Below, one piece after another: positions 50,726-60,718 of a stretch of DNA of 64,000 nt (positions within the stretch are counted from its first letter, which is position 1; every line of letters begins with the position of its first letter). The DNA comes from Clostridiales bacterium Firm_04. GTDB taxonomy: Bacteria; Bacillota; Clostridia; Oscillospirales; Ruminococcaceae. The position numbers and the translations under genes are program-made. The DNA lies in contig LVAJ01000016.1 of NCBI GenBank assembly GCA_001603005.1, positions 1-64,000 of the forward strand, written 5' to 3'. The notes below the pieces were generated by a model that saw nothing but the letters and a program-made list of their open reading frames with translations, did no database searches and was not told the origin of the DNA.

Positions 50726-52855
50726 ATGGCGAAAAAACAAGACAGCGGTCTGTCCTGTTTTATGATCGTAATGAAATTTCACGGCATACCGGTCACGAAG
50801 GATCAGGCGCAGGCGCTTTCCGTGCTGGATCCCGACCGGCTGACGGGCGAGACAGAGATCATCGAATCTGCAAAGGCGCTGCACATGCATGCAAAGCTCT
50901 GCCGGCTGAAACCGGAAAAGCTGAAAAATGTTTCCGCGCCGGTCATCGCAAAGGGCAAGGACGGCAGATTCTTCATCATCGCGAAATCGCAGGACGACAA
51001 TTTCATGATCCTGCACACGGAAAAGCCCGCGCCGGAGGTCGTGACACGGGCGGCGCTTGCGGCGGAATGGGACGGCACAGCGATCCTGATCCGGAAAAAA
51101 GGACTGCTTGACCGCGAGGCTGCATTCAGCTTCAAATGGTTCATCCCCACCATTCTGAAATTCAAATGGGCGTTCATTCAGGTTTTGATCGCGGTATTCA
51201 CCGTGCAGATCCTCGGCATCCTGACGCCGGTGATGACGCAGGTCGTCGTGGACAAGGTGCTCGTTCACCGCAGCATGTCCACGCTGCATGTGCTGACGGT
51301 CGGCATTGCGATTGTCTATGTTTACGAGCTGATTCTCGGTCTTGCGAAAAATTACGTATTTACGCACACAACGAACCGCATTGATGTGATGCTCAGCTAC
51401 CGGCTGTTCCGGCATCTGTTCGCGCTGCCGCTGAAATATTTCGAGTCGCGGCGCGTCGGCGAAACAGTCGCGCGGGTACGCGAGCTTGACAGCATCCGCA
51501 GCTTCCTGACCGGTACGCCGCTGTCCTCGATGATCGACCTGTTTTTCATCATCGTGTATATCGTCGTGCTGCTTTGTTACAGCAAAATGCTGACGGTGAT
51601 CGTGCTGTGTTCGATCCCGGTCTATGCGGTGCTCTCCGCGATCGTGACGCCGCTGTTCAAAAAGCGGCTCGACGAAAAATTCGAGACCGGCGCGAATACG
51701 CAGTCCTTTCTCGTGGAGTCGATCACCGGCGTACAGACGGTCAAGTCCTACGCGCTGGAGCCGCGATTCGAGAAAAAGTGGGGCGACCTGCAGGCGGATT
51801 ATGTCAAGGCAAGCTATAAGACCTCGATGGTCTCCGCGACTGCCGGCACGACCGGACAGTTCATCCAGAAGATCTTTGACCTGCTGATCTTATTTTTCGG
51901 CGCAAAGGCGGTCATGGACGGCAATTTCACGGTCGGTCAGCTTGTCGCATTCCGGATGCTTTCCGGCAGGGTGAGCGGGCCGGTGCTGCGGCTGGTGCAG
52001 CTCTGGCAGGAGTATCAGCAGGCATCGCTTTCGGTCAAGCGCATCGGCGACATCTTCAATACTGCGCCCGAACCGGTGCTGAATACGAATCAGACCGCGA
52101 TGCCGAAGGTGCAGGGCAGGATCGTCTTTGACAATGTGCATTTCCGGTATGATCCGCAGGGACGCGAGGTCATCAGGGGCATGAGCTTTGCGATCGAGCC
52201 GGGCACGGTCGTCGGCGTGGTCGGACGCAGCGGCTCCGGCAAGAGCACGGTCTCCAAGCTTATCCAGCGGCTCTATATTCCGGAAGGCGGCAGGATCTCC
52301 GTGGACGGCATGGACATTTCGCTTGTCAATCCGGCAATGCTCCGCAGACAGATCGGCGTCGTCTTGCAGGAAAATTTCATGTTCAACGGCACGGTCGCGG
52401 AGAATATTGCGATCCATTGCCCGTCCGCACCGATGGAACGCATCATCGAATGCGCGAAGATCGCGGGCGCACATGATTTCATCCTCGAACTGCCGAACGG
52501 CTACAACACCGTGATCGGTGAAAAGGGCATGGGGCTTTCCGGCGGACAGAAGCAGCGCGTCGCGATCGCAAGAGCGATCCTCAATGATCCGCGCATTCTG
52601 ATCTTTGACGAAGCGACCTCTGCACTCGATTACGAATCCGAGAGCATCATTCAGAACAATCTGAAAGAGATCTGCAAAAACAGAACGGTCATCATCATCG
52701 CGCACCGGCTCTCGACATTGAAGGATGCGCAGAAGATCATGGTGATCGACAAGGGCGAGCTGATCGAATACGATACGCATGAAAAGCTCATGGCGATGAA
52801 CGGGCTGTATGCGTATCTTTACAACCAGCAGAAACGGGGTGCAGTCGATGGATAA
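50726..52855 (+). CDS. Type I secretion ABC transporter (HlyB/LapB type)
   Basis: 709 aa; GGAGG is 7 bases before the ATG. Residues 1-135: a C39-like domain, but the catalytic Cys position reads DSG (normally DCG), so it is a non-cleaving docking domain as in HlyB. Residues ~150-440: six membrane helices (FIQVLIAVFTVQILGILTPV, IDLFFIIVYIVVLLCYS). Residues ~470-700: nucleotide-binding domain with Walker A GRSGSGKSTV, signature LSGGQKQR, Walker B ILIFDEATSALD and the H-loop IIAHRLST. It would pump the two RTX proteins, using their shared C-terminal tail. The HlyD gene overlaps its end by 8 bases. Confidence 0.93.
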   Translation: MAKKQDSGLSCFMIVMKFHGIPVTKDQAQALSVLDPDRLTGETEIIESAKALHMHAKLCRLKPEKLKNVSAPVIAKGKDGRFFIIAKSQDDNFMILHTEKPAPEVVTRAALAAEWDGTAILIRKKGLLDREAAFSFKWFIPTILKFKWAFIQVLIAVFTVQILGILTPVMTQVVVDKVLVHRSMSTLHVLTVGIAIVYVYELILGLAKNYVFTHTTNRIDVMLSYRLFRHLFALPLKYFESRRVGETVARVRELDSIRSFLTGTPLSSMIDLFFIIVYIVVLLCYSKMLTVIVLCSIPVYAVLSAIVTPLFKKRLDEKFETGANTQSFLVESITGVQTVKSYALEPRFEKKWGDLQADYVKASYKTSMVSATAGTTGQFIQKIFDLLILFFGAKAVMDGNFTVGQLVAFRMLSGRVSGPVLRLVQLWQEYQQASLSVKRIGDIFNTAPEPVLNTNQTAMPKVQGRIVFDNVHFRYDPQGREVIRGMSFAIEPGTVVGVVGRSGSGKSTVSKLIQRLYIPEGGRISVDGMDISLVNPAMLRRQIGVVLQENFMFNGTVAENIAIHCPSAPMERIIECAKIAGAHDFILELPNGYNTVIGEKGMGLSGGQKQRVAIARAILNDPRILIFDEATSALDYESESIIQNNLKEICKNRTVIIIAHRLSTLKDAQKIMVIDKGELIEYDTHEKLMAMNGLYAYLYNQQKRGAVDG

Positions 52856-54095
52856 CAGCATGGAACAATATCTGATCCGGCACAGCAAAAAGCGCGACAG
52901 CGAACTGAAATACGACTTCATGCCCGCGATGCTGGAGATCATCGAGCGGCCGGCGCACAAGGCGGGTACGGTCATCATTCTCGGCGTCTTTACGCTGCTG
53001 ATCGCGGCGGTCGTCTGGGCATGCCTGTCGCAGATCGACATGGTCGTCATGTCCCCCGGAACGGTGCAGCCGGTCGGCAGCATCAGCTCCCTGAACGCCT
53101 ATACGAGCGGCACGGTCAAGGCGATCAACGTCGAGGACGGCGCCTATGTGCAGGCGGGCGATGTGCTGATCGAACTCGATACGCAGAGCATTGATATTGA
53201 TGTGGAGTATATGAACGGGCAGCAGGAAGTACTCGAAGCGCAGCGCGAGATCCTGACCATGATCCGCGACGGAAAGGATCCGTCCGCTGTCGATGTCAGC
53301 AAATACAGCGCGAATCTGAAACCGTACATTCTGACGATCATTGACACCGATCAGGCATACCGGAACAATCTGAGCATTCTGGAAGGGGAGAAGAAAAACG
53401 CTGCCCTCAACCGCGAGATCGCGCAGATCAAGTATGACGATTACAAGGTGAATCCGGCGGTCTCCGAAGCGGATTACAACGCGCAGGAGCTTGTTTTGAA
53501 GCAGGCGGAAAACGAGTATCTGAAAGCTGAAATGAATATCCTGAATGCGCAGACCGCTTACAGCGAGCAGATCAACGCGAGCCTTTCGGAGATCAGCGGC
53601 AAGCTGAAGCAGGCGGAATCGGAACTGGAAAAATACCGCCTGTCTCTGGAATATCAGAAGATCACCGCGCCCGTGAACGGCTACATCAACAGCATCGCCG
53701 TCCACAACATCGGCGAGACCGTGACGGCATCGCAGCAGATCATTACGCTTGTTCCGGCAGATGCGCCGGTCGAAATGGTGTGCTATGTGAAGAACATGGA
53801 CATCGCGGACATCAAAACGGGCATGGAAGCGGCGGTCAAGCTGGAAGCGTATCCCTACAACAAATACGGCACGGTCAGGGGCACTGTGCGGTACATCAGT
53901 CCGAGCTCGTTCAGCAGCGAGCAGGCGGGCAGCGTCTATCTGGTCAAGCTGGACCTCGAAAACACGAATCCGGATATCCGCATCATGTCGGGACTGACCG
54001 GCACGGTCGAGGTCAAGGTCGGCAGGCAGTCTGTTCTGCATTATTTCCTCGATCCGATCGTGAAGGGCTTCGGCGAGAGCCTCAAGGAGAACTGA
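52848..54095 (+). CDS. HlyD-family membrane fusion (adaptor) protein
   Basis: 415 aa from the ATG at 52848, overlapping the ABC gene by 8 bases. One N-terminal membrane helix (GTVIILGVFTLLIAAVVWACL, residues ~38-58) is followed by the lipoyl-like half (SPGTVQPVGSISSLNAYTSG), a long coiled coil (residues ~115-260) and the second lipoyl half (ITAPVNGYINSIAVHNIGET), then a beta barrel (MVCYVKNMDIADIKTGMEAA). In Gram-negative bacteria HlyD links the ABC pump to TolC. Here no TolC-like gene is seen, which fits a Gram-positive envelope where the adaptor would open outside the membrane or toward the wall. Confidence 0.92.
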   Translation: MDNSMEQYLIRHSKKRDSELKYDFMPAMLEIIERPAHKAGTVIILGVFTLLIAAVVWACLSQIDMVVMSPGTVQPVGSISSLNAYTSGTVKAINVEDGAYVQAGDVLIELDTQSIDIDVEYMNGQQEVLEAQREILTMIRDGKDPSAVDVSKYSANLKPYILTIIDTDQAYRNNLSILEGEKKNAALNREIAQIKYDDYKVNPAVSEADYNAQELVLKQAENEYLKAEMNILNAQTAYSEQINASLSEISGKLKQAESELEKYRLSLEYQKITAPVNGYINSIAVHNIGETVTASQQIITLVPADAPVEMVCYVKNMDIADIKTGMEAAVKLEAYPYNKYGTVRGTVRYISPSSFSSEQAGSVYLVKLDLENTNPDIRIMSGLTGTVEVKVGRQSVLHYFLDPIVKGFGESLKEN

Positions 54096-54230
54096 CCGGC
54101 AGCGCGGAGGATGAGAAGGATGATTTGATTCTGATTTAATATAACGGAATATGCGCGGGATGCGTTCTGAAATCATCCGTATTTTCGTGCATTGCAGGAA
54201 TGTTCACTGATTTTTCATGAAAATATTGCA

Positions 54231-54259
54231 TTGACAAAATGTAGAAAACACGGTATAAT
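54231..54259 (+). promoter_or_regulatory. Promoter of lipoprotein and RTX protein 2
   Basis: TTGACA (54231-54236), 17-bp spacer, TATAAT (54254-54259), 35 bases before the ATG at 54295. Confidence 0.85.
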
Positions 54260-54294
54260 TGCCTTATCGTATTATAAAGAAAGAGGGGAGAGCC

Positions 54295-55002
54295 ATGCAC
54301 CGCAGACTGACTGCGATCTGCTGCATCTGTACGATCTGTACCATGCTGTTCTGCTGCGGATGTTCCGCGCCGGAGCCTGTTCCGGATCAGGCGGCAGCCG
54401 AACAGACAGCGATTGCGTATATGCAGGAGAAATACGGCACCGGCATCCGGATCAGCATGTCGCAGACGCGCCGGATCGGCACAAACCGCTATGAGCAGAT
54501 CCGCTTTTCGGCGGAGGATGACGATTCCGGCAGCGAATACGAGATCTATGTCGGGTTTGATCCGGCAGATCCGAAAACGCCGGCTGTTATCTGCGAGACC
54601 TACATGCAGCATGAACTGGAGCCGCTGCTGACGGAGTGGCTGAATGCGCAGACCGGCGCAGAGGTCGCGGAAACGGTGAACTGCGCGCAGATCGCGGATC
54701 TTCCGGCGGGATTCCGCAGCGATTTTCCGCGCATTGAAACGCCGGACGAGGCAGAGGCGCTGATCGCCGCAAACCGGCTGACCTTTGACTATATGGTCTA
54801 TGTCGGGGGCGATCCGTCGGCGATCGAACAGCGCATTCAGGAAAAGCTCCCGCTGTTCAGCGATGATACGGTGTTCTTTCATCTGCGCAAATGCGATGCC
54901 GGCGACTTTGCAGCGCTTCAGCGGCAGTACCGGACGGACGGCACGATTCCTGCGCAGCAGATGCTCGGAACATACACCGAAACCGTGATCAAAAGCTTTT
55001 GA
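54295..55002 (+). CDS. Lipoprotein upstream of RTX protein 2
   Basis: 235 aa from the ATG at 54295 (GAGGGGAG 4-8 bases upstream). The N-terminus is Cys-rich (ICCICTICTMLFCCGCSAPE) with a lipobox ending at CCGC-S; several Cys could be lipidated. The rest is a soluble domain with no recognised family (RRIGTNRYEQIRFSAEDDD, DFYMV-like strands, ETPDEAEALIAANRLTFDYM). It precedes RTX protein 2 by 47 bases and mirrors the lipoprotein-RTX pair at 45301-50658, although the two lipoproteins are not obviously similar. Confidence 0.78.
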   Translation: MHRRLTAICCICTICTMLFCCGCSAPEPVPDQAAAEQTAIAYMQEKYGTGIRISMSQTRRIGTNRYEQIRFSAEDDDSGSEYEIYVGFDPADPKTPAVICETYMQHELEPLLTEWLNAQTGAEVAETVNCAQIADLPAGFRSDFPRIETPDEAEALIAANRLTFDYMVYVGGDPSAIEQRIQEKLPLFSDDTVFFHLRKCDAGDFAALQRQYRTDGTIPAQQMLGTYTETVIKSF

Positions 55003-55049
55003 TCGCGATATTCCGCACTGAATCACGTTACATGGAAGGAGAATGAAGA

Positions 55050-58000
55050 ATGGCATTTGAATTGACAGACAGCGAACTTGTTGCACTCAGCACACTTGGA
55101 TATTACCAAAATTTTTCTGACGAGGGCGATGCAAACACCGTCGAAAGCTTTGTCGAACGTATAGACCGGAACGGTTATCACACCTGCTTCAACGGCGCAC
55201 TCGGATATTCGGATTCCGATCTCGGCATGGACAAGATCCTTTCGATCATCCGGAACAATCCGCGCCTTTGCCGGCTGGAAGTCATTTATCCGCCTGCGAA
55301 CAACGGCGATAAAACGACCTCTGCGGCATGCCTGATTGATCCGTATACCGACAATGTGTACATCGTCTACGGCGGAAACTACTGCGACGGCATTGTGTCC
55401 CCCGACGTTTCCACATGGATCTGCAATGCATTGGGCGCCGTGCAGGACGGTACGGCGGAGCAGACGCGTGCGCTGCAATTCTACAATGATGCGGTCGAAG
55501 CCGCAAAAGCAAAGCTCGGCGTTAGCAATGCGTCCGATTTGAATATCACCGTGACCGGTCATTCCGCTGCGGGCAATTTCGCGCAGTATGTCACGATCAT
55601 GGCGGATTCGGTTGACCGCTGCGTTTCCGTGGACGGACAGGGCTTTTCCGATGCGTTCCTGAAAAATAAAAGTCCGGAGATCGCTGCGAGAGCCGGACGC
55701 ATCACGAGCATTCTGCCGAACATCGGCTTTGTCGGCTGCCTGATGAATGAGCTGCCCGGCATCAACCGCGAGGTCATTGACATAGGCTTGGTCAGCGGCT
55801 TCCCGATCGGCTACCATATGCCGGCGGAGCTCCTGACGGACAGCGGCAGCCTTGAGATCGGCGGTGCGCTTTCCCTGACCTCGCTGATCCTGAAATGCAT
55901 CACCTGCCATGCGGCGGATATCGCAGAATTTGATCCTTCCATTGATCAGGACGCGGCAATGCGGCATATCGGCTATGCGCTGGAATATCTGTTCAACGCA
56001 AAGTACCGCGATGCGCTTCTGAGCCTTCTGGATCCGAATGTCGAGAAGATCATGGAATACATGATCGCGGAAGGCAGTGCAGTGAACAGCCTGCTGAGCA
56101 GTGCGAATATGAACATCATCACGGTGCTGATTGATGCGGTCGCCATTGATTTTATCGTCAGCGGCATCAATCATTTTCTGGATTTTGTTGCGGATACGGT
56201 CGGCGCTGCCGTTGACAGCATCAAGGAGTTTCTGTTCGGTACGCAGACCATTACGGACGATCAGTCCTTTGTCAGCAGCGAGTATGATATTGACGGCGGC
56301 GAGGGCAATGACTATATCTGCGCATCCGGCGGCATCAATCACCGCATTTACGGTTACGGCGGCAATGATTTCATTGCAGGTGACACCGAAAAGGACGAGA
56401 TCCACGCAGGCGCCGGCGATGACACGGTGCACGGCGGCAGAGGCGATGATACGATCCACGGCGATTCCGGCAATGATATTCTGTTCGGGGATGCCGGTGA
56501 CGATACCGTGCACGGCGATGACGGCAAAGACGAGATCCACGGCGGCGACGGCGATGACACGCTGATCGGCGGCGCGGGAACGGATATCATGTTCGGCGAC
56601 GGCGGCGACGATACCATTTACGGCGACAAGAAGCATGATTCTGTCAGCGGAAGCGACGATATCATTGACGGCGGCGAAGGCAATGACAGGATCTTCGGCG
56701 GCGGCGGAAATGATACGGTCAAGGGCGGCATCGGCGATGACAGTATTTCCGGCAACGACGGACATGATACGATCGAAGGCGGACTCGGCGATGATAAGAT
56801 CTGGGGCGACAACGGCGATGATACGATCGACGGCGGCAGCGGCAAAGACCGGATCTGGGGCGGCAACGGAAATGACAGCATCAGCGGCAGCATGGGCGAC
56901 GACCGTCTGTACGGCAGCAACGGAAACGATGAGATCAGCGGCGAAAGCGGCGACGATTCTCTGTACGGCGGCGACGGCAGCGATACCCTGAACGGCGGCA
57001 GCGGTGTGGATTTCCTGAACGGCGAGGAAGGCAATGATACCTATATCTTTGACAAGGAGATCTACGGAAATGCATCCAATCGCGGCACGGTCAACGATCA
57101 CGATACCGTCTTTGACAACAGGGGACACAATTATGTCCTGTTCCGCGGTGTGCCGACCGAAGACGATGCATTCCATGCGATCATTGCGATCGAACGATCC
57201 GAAGACGGCAGCGATCTGGTCATCCGTTCCAGGCAGACCGGCGCTTCCATGACGATCCGTTCGTATTTCAGCGGTTCGCAGGACTTTACGTTCCGGATCG
57301 ACGGCGAAAGCGGATTCTTTGAACTGGAGGAGCATGAGGACGGCTCTTACGGTCTGAAAAAGAAGCCGTCCGGCGGAGGCGGCGGAACAATGGATCCGGG
57401 CGATCCGCGCGACAGTCTCGGCGGCGATATGGCAGACACGACATCCGGCGGACTTGCGGACGATTATGACGAAGCAGGTCAGGCACAGCCCCCGCGTGAT
57501 CCGCTGATCCTGCACCTGAACGGCAAATCGCAGATCGAGTTCATCCCGATGGACGATGCGCATGATCCGGTCTATTTCGACCTCGACAAAAACGGTTTTG
57601 CGGAGCGCATTGCATGGATCGGGCCGAAGGACGGCTATCTCGCGCTCGACCGCAACGGCAACGGCAGGATCGACGACGGCGGCGAGCTGTTCACGAATTA
57701 CATGGTGATCGGCAGGGATGCGGACGGAAACGAGATCACTGCGGAAAACGGCTTTGTTGCGCTGAAATCGTTTGATACGAACGGCGACAAAGTGATTGAT
57801 GAACAGGATGCGGTATTCAAGCAGCTGCGCGTCTGGAAGGACGCCGATCAGGACGGAAAATCGGAGGGCGAGCTCGAAACGCTTGCAGAACTCGGCATCC
57901 GGTCGATCAGCCTGAATTATACCGAGCATACCGATCCGCCGACCGTCATCGGCGTGCAGACGACACATGCCGCAGACGTCACATTTGAGGACGGCACCAC

Positions 58001-60629
58001 GACGACGATCAGCGAAAACTGGTTCGATGTCAAGACCTTTGACACGATCGAAACGAACATGTTCGGGGAGGGCACGTATGCGCTGACCTCGTTCGGCAAT
58101 CTCAGCAGCATTGACAACGCGATCGCTGCGGACAAGACCGGCGAGCTTGCCGCAATGCTCGAACAGTTCGCGCAGTCCGGCGATTATCTCGAAAAGCGCG
58201 CACTGACGAAGAAGATCCTGTACTTCATCTCCGGTGCAGATGCGATCGGCAGAACGTCCCGCGGCGGCACGATGGATGCCCGCGATCTGCATGTGATCGA
58301 AACGATCATGGGCGTGAAGCAGTTTGTCGGCGCAGACGGCAGCCCGAACCCGAATGTCAACGCGGCGCCGATCCTCAAGCGGCTCTATGCTAAATTTGAG
58401 GATCTGTATTTCTCGCTGCTCAGCAAACACTGCGGCTCGTATGCGCTGGATCTGATCACAGAGACCGGCAGCGAGACCGGTGAACCCGCGCTCGACATGG
58501 AATTGCTCGATCAGGAAATGCAGGGCAGTACCGATCCGGACGGCGCGATGCAGAAGGATGTGCTCACGATCTGCACGTTCCTGAAAGCCTATGACCGCGC
58601 ATTCGGCACCGGTTATCTGGAGCAGTTCCTCACCGCAAATCCGGATTTTGCCGGCACATATGCGCGCTATTCCGACCTGACGGTCGTGCTCGGCTCCGCA
58701 GCGGATGACAGCATCAGCGGCACAAATGAAAAGGAGCTGTTCCGCACAGAGGACGGCAATGATACTGTTTCTGCCGGCGCAGGCGATGATTTTGTATTCG
58801 GCGGCGCGGGCGATGATACGCTCAGCGGCGGCGACGGCAGCGATCTGCTGTACGGCGAGGACGGCAGCGACATTCTGAACGGCGAAGCGGGCAATGATGT
58901 GCTGTACGGCGGCACCGGCGACGACACGCTTTCCGGCGGCGCAGGCAATGATGATTACATCATCGGCGCAGACCACGGCAATGACGTCATCCGTGATACC
59001 GAGGGCGAGAACCGTCTGGTCTTTGCGGACGGACTGTCGGTCGGGGATTACAGTACCGGCGTGCAGATCAAGGGCGGCTTTGTGCTGAAACACAAGGAGA
59101 CCGGCGAAACGATCTCGCTGTCGGACTTCCTGCGCGCTCCGATGAACTATGATTTTGCATCGGAAAGCGGCGCATCCGAGATGATCGGCGGCAGCCGTGC
59201 CGTGATCGACGGAACGGATGAGAGCGACGGGATCAAGATTCCGGACGGCGGCTTCAACATTGTCAATGCCGGCGCGGGCGACGATACGGTCGAGGGCGGA
59301 ACCGGAATCGACTTTGTATACGGCGGCGACGGCGACGATACGATCGACGGCAAATACGGCACGAATGTACTGTTCGGCGATGCTGGCAGCGACCGGATCT
59401 ACGACGGCGATGCGGGCAGCTGGCTGGACGGCGGCGACGGAAACGATGCGCTCTACGGCGGCAACGGCGAGAACGTGCTGATCGGCGGCGCCGGAAACGA
59501 CATGCTCTGCGACGGTGACGATGCAGGCTGGCTCGAAGGCGGCGACGGAGATGACGTCCTCTACGGCGGCGGCGGTGCGGATACGCTGGACGGCGGCGCG
59601 GGCAATGACTATCTGCAAGGCGACCACGGCGACGATACCTATGTATTCGGCGCGGGCTATGACACCGACACGGTCAATGCGTCCTCGGACAGCAACACCA
59701 TTCTGATCCGCGGCTACAAGGCATCCGACATGGTGAATACGCGCAATCTGAAAAATGACCTCATCATTCATTTCGGCAGCGCGGATTCGTCCGACTGCCT
59801 GATCGTCGATCATTTCTTCGATTACAACGCAAACCGCGATATCCGGTTCGTGTTCGATGACGGCACGGTGCTTGCGCAGGATCAGATCACTGCGAAGTAT
59901 GAGCCGCTTTACGGCACCGAGGGGAACGACTGGCTCGGCGTGTACAATTCGGATGATGCGGAGCTTTACGGTCTCGGCGGCGATGACGGTCTCAGCGGCG
60001 GCAGCGGCAATGATACGCTGGACGGCGGTACGGGCAATGATTTCCTTTACGGCGGAAACGGCAGCGATACCTACATTTTCGCGAAGGGCTACGGCAATGA
60101 TACCGTGAACGACTGGAACGGCAGCAGCACGATCATTCTTTCCGATATCCATTCCGATGAGGTGACATTCACGGAGCGCGGCTCTGATCTTGTGCTCGGC
60201 ATCGCGGATCTCGATGACACGCTGACGGTCAGCGGATACCGCTGGAATCAGAACAGCTTCACGTTCCGGTTCGCGGACGGCGCAGAGGGCTATGTGGACA
60301 GAGAGACATGGGCGCTTGTGCTGACAAAGCAGCCGGATCCGGTCGAGGATCCCGAGCAGGCGGGCGCAGAGGCACTGGAAGCGATCTACGGCTTTGAAGC
60401 GCCGGCGGCTGCACTTGCAGCAGAGACATCTGTTCTGCCGGAGCTGCACGCAGCGGCGGAGATCAGCGGCAGGGACGCTGCGGATCTGACCGACCTGCAA
60501 ACGATGCTGCTCGCGGAGAATCTGTCTGCATTCGGCAGCAGCAGCGCGGTTTCCGACAGCATGCAGTTTGCAGATCTCACCGCGGATGTATCCGCAATGG
60601 ATCTGCTGCTTGCAGGCAATGCACAGTAA
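55050..60629 (+). CDS. Giant RTX protein 2 with N-terminal lipase-like (DUF2974/Mbeg1-type) domain
   Basis: 1859 aa, no Sec signal; GGAAGGAG is 9-12 bases before the ATG. Residues 1-~330: an alpha/beta hydrolase with the nucleophile elbow TVTGHSAAGNFAQYV (Ser172) and the preceding TRALQFYNDAV helix, matching lipase class 3/DUF2974 proteins. Residues ~350-400 are hydrophobic helices. RTX blocks lie at about 411-670, 1214-1305, 1387-1534 and 1627-1685. A calcium-loop region (VYFDLDKNGFAERIAW, LDRNGNGRIDDGGELF) spans ~830-960, as in RTX protein 1. The C-terminal ~110 residues copy those of RTX protein 1. Likely an exported lipase or esterase that folds on binding calcium outside. The catalytic His and Asp were not identified with certainty. 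Confidence 0.9.
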   Translation: MAFELTDSELVALSTLGYYQNFSDEGDANTVESFVERIDRNGYHTCFNGALGYSDSDLGMDKILSIIRNNPRLCRLEVIYPPANNGDKTTSAACLIDPYTDNVYIVYGGNYCDGIVSPDVSTWICNALGAVQDGTAEQTRALQFYNDAVEAAKAKLGVSNASDLNITVTGHSAAGNFAQYVTIMADSVDRCVSVDGQGFSDAFLKNKSPEIAARAGRITSILPNIGFVGCLMNELPGINREVIDIGLVSGFPIGYHMPAELLTDSGSLEIGGALSLTSLILKCITCHAADIAEFDPSIDQDAAMRHIGYALEYLFNAKYRDALLSLLDPNVEKIMEYMIAEGSAVNSLLSSANMNIITVLIDAVAIDFIVSGINHFLDFVADTVGAAVDSIKEFLFGTQTITDDQSFVSSEYDIDGGEGNDYICASGGINHRIYGYGGNDFIAGDTEKDEIHAGAGDDTVHGGRGDDTIHGDSGNDILFGDAGDDTVHGDDGKDEIHGGDGDDTLIGGAGTDIMFGDGGDDTIYGDKKHDSVSGSDDIIDGGEGNDRIFGGGGNDTVKGGIGDDSISGNDGHDTIEGGLGDDKIWGDNGDDTIDGGSGKDRIWGGNGNDSISGSMGDDRLYGSNGNDEISGESGDDSLYGGDGSDTLNGGSGVDFLNGEEGNDTYIFDKEIYGNASNRGTVNDHDTVFDNRGHNYVLFRGVPTEDDAFHAIIAIERSEDGSDLVIRSRQTGASMTIRSYFSGSQDFTFRIDGESGFFELEEHEDGSYGLKKKPSGGGGGTMDPGDPRDSLGGDMADTTSGGLADDYDEAGQAQPPRDPLILHLNGKSQIEFIPMDDAHDPVYFDLDKNGFAERIAWIGPKDGYLALDRNGNGRIDDGGELFTNYMVIGRDADGNEITAENGFVALKSFDTNGDKVIDEQDAVFKQLRVWKDADQDGKSEGELETLAELGIRSISLNYTEHTDPPTVIGVQTTHAADVTFEDGTTTTISENWFDVKTFDTIETNMFGEGTYALTSFGNLSSIDNAIAADKTGELAAMLEQFAQSGDYLEKRALTKKILYFISGADAIGRTSRGGTMDARDLHVIETIMGVKQFVGADGSPNPNVNAAPILKRLYAKFEDLYFSLLSKHCGSYALDLITETGSETGEPALDMELLDQEMQGSTDPDGAMQKDVLTICTFLKAYDRAFGTGYLEQFLTANPDFAGTYARYSDLTVVLGSAADDSISGTNEKELFRTEDGNDTVSAGAGDDFVFGGAGDDTLSGGDGSDLLYGEDGSDILNGEAGNDVLYGGTGDDTLSGGAGNDDYIIGADHGNDVIRDTEGENRLVFADGLSVGDYSTGVQIKGGFVLKHKETGETISLSDFLRAPMNYDFASESGASEMIGGSRAVIDGTDESDGIKIPDGGFNIVNAGAGDDTVEGGTGIDFVYGGDGDDTIDGKYGTNVLFGDAGSDRIYDGDAGSWLDGGDGNDALYGGNGENVLIGGAGNDMLCDGDDAGWLEGGDGDDVLYGGGGADTLDGGAGNDYLQGDHGDDTYVFGAGYDTDTVNASSDSNTILIRGYKASDMVNTRNLKNDLIIHFGSADSSDCLIVDHFFDYNANRDIRFVFDDGTVLAQDQITAKYEPLYGTEGNDWLGVYNSDDAELYGLGGDDGLSGGSGNDTLDGGTGNDFLYGGNGSDTYIFAKGYGNDTVNDWNGSSTIILSDIHSDEVTFTERGSDLVLGIADLDDTLTVSGYRWNQNSFTFRFADGAEGYVDRETWALVLTKQPDPVEDPEQAGAEALEAIYGFEAPAAALAAETSVLPELHAAAEISGRDAADLTDLQTMLLAENLSAFGSSSAVSDSMQFADLTADVSAMDLLLAGNAQ

Positions 60630-60650
60630 AATATGAATACAAAAGCACAG

Positions 60651-60685
60651 GAGCACAGCGGTCACGGGACTGCTGTGCTCTTTGT
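60651..60685 (+). terminator. Terminator after RTX protein 2
   Basis: GAGCACAGCGGT (60651-60662) pairs with ACTGCTGTGCTC (60669-60680), followed by TTTGTTT. Confidence 0.75.
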
Positions 60686-60718
60686 TTCGATTGCGGGGGA
60701 ACTTGTCTGCGGAATGCG

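Noticed and set aside
55023..60665. 1880-codon open frame on the minus strand
   Set aside because: It is the antisense shadow of RTX protein 2, caused by the biased GGC/GAT codons of the repeats. It has no ribosome site or domain.
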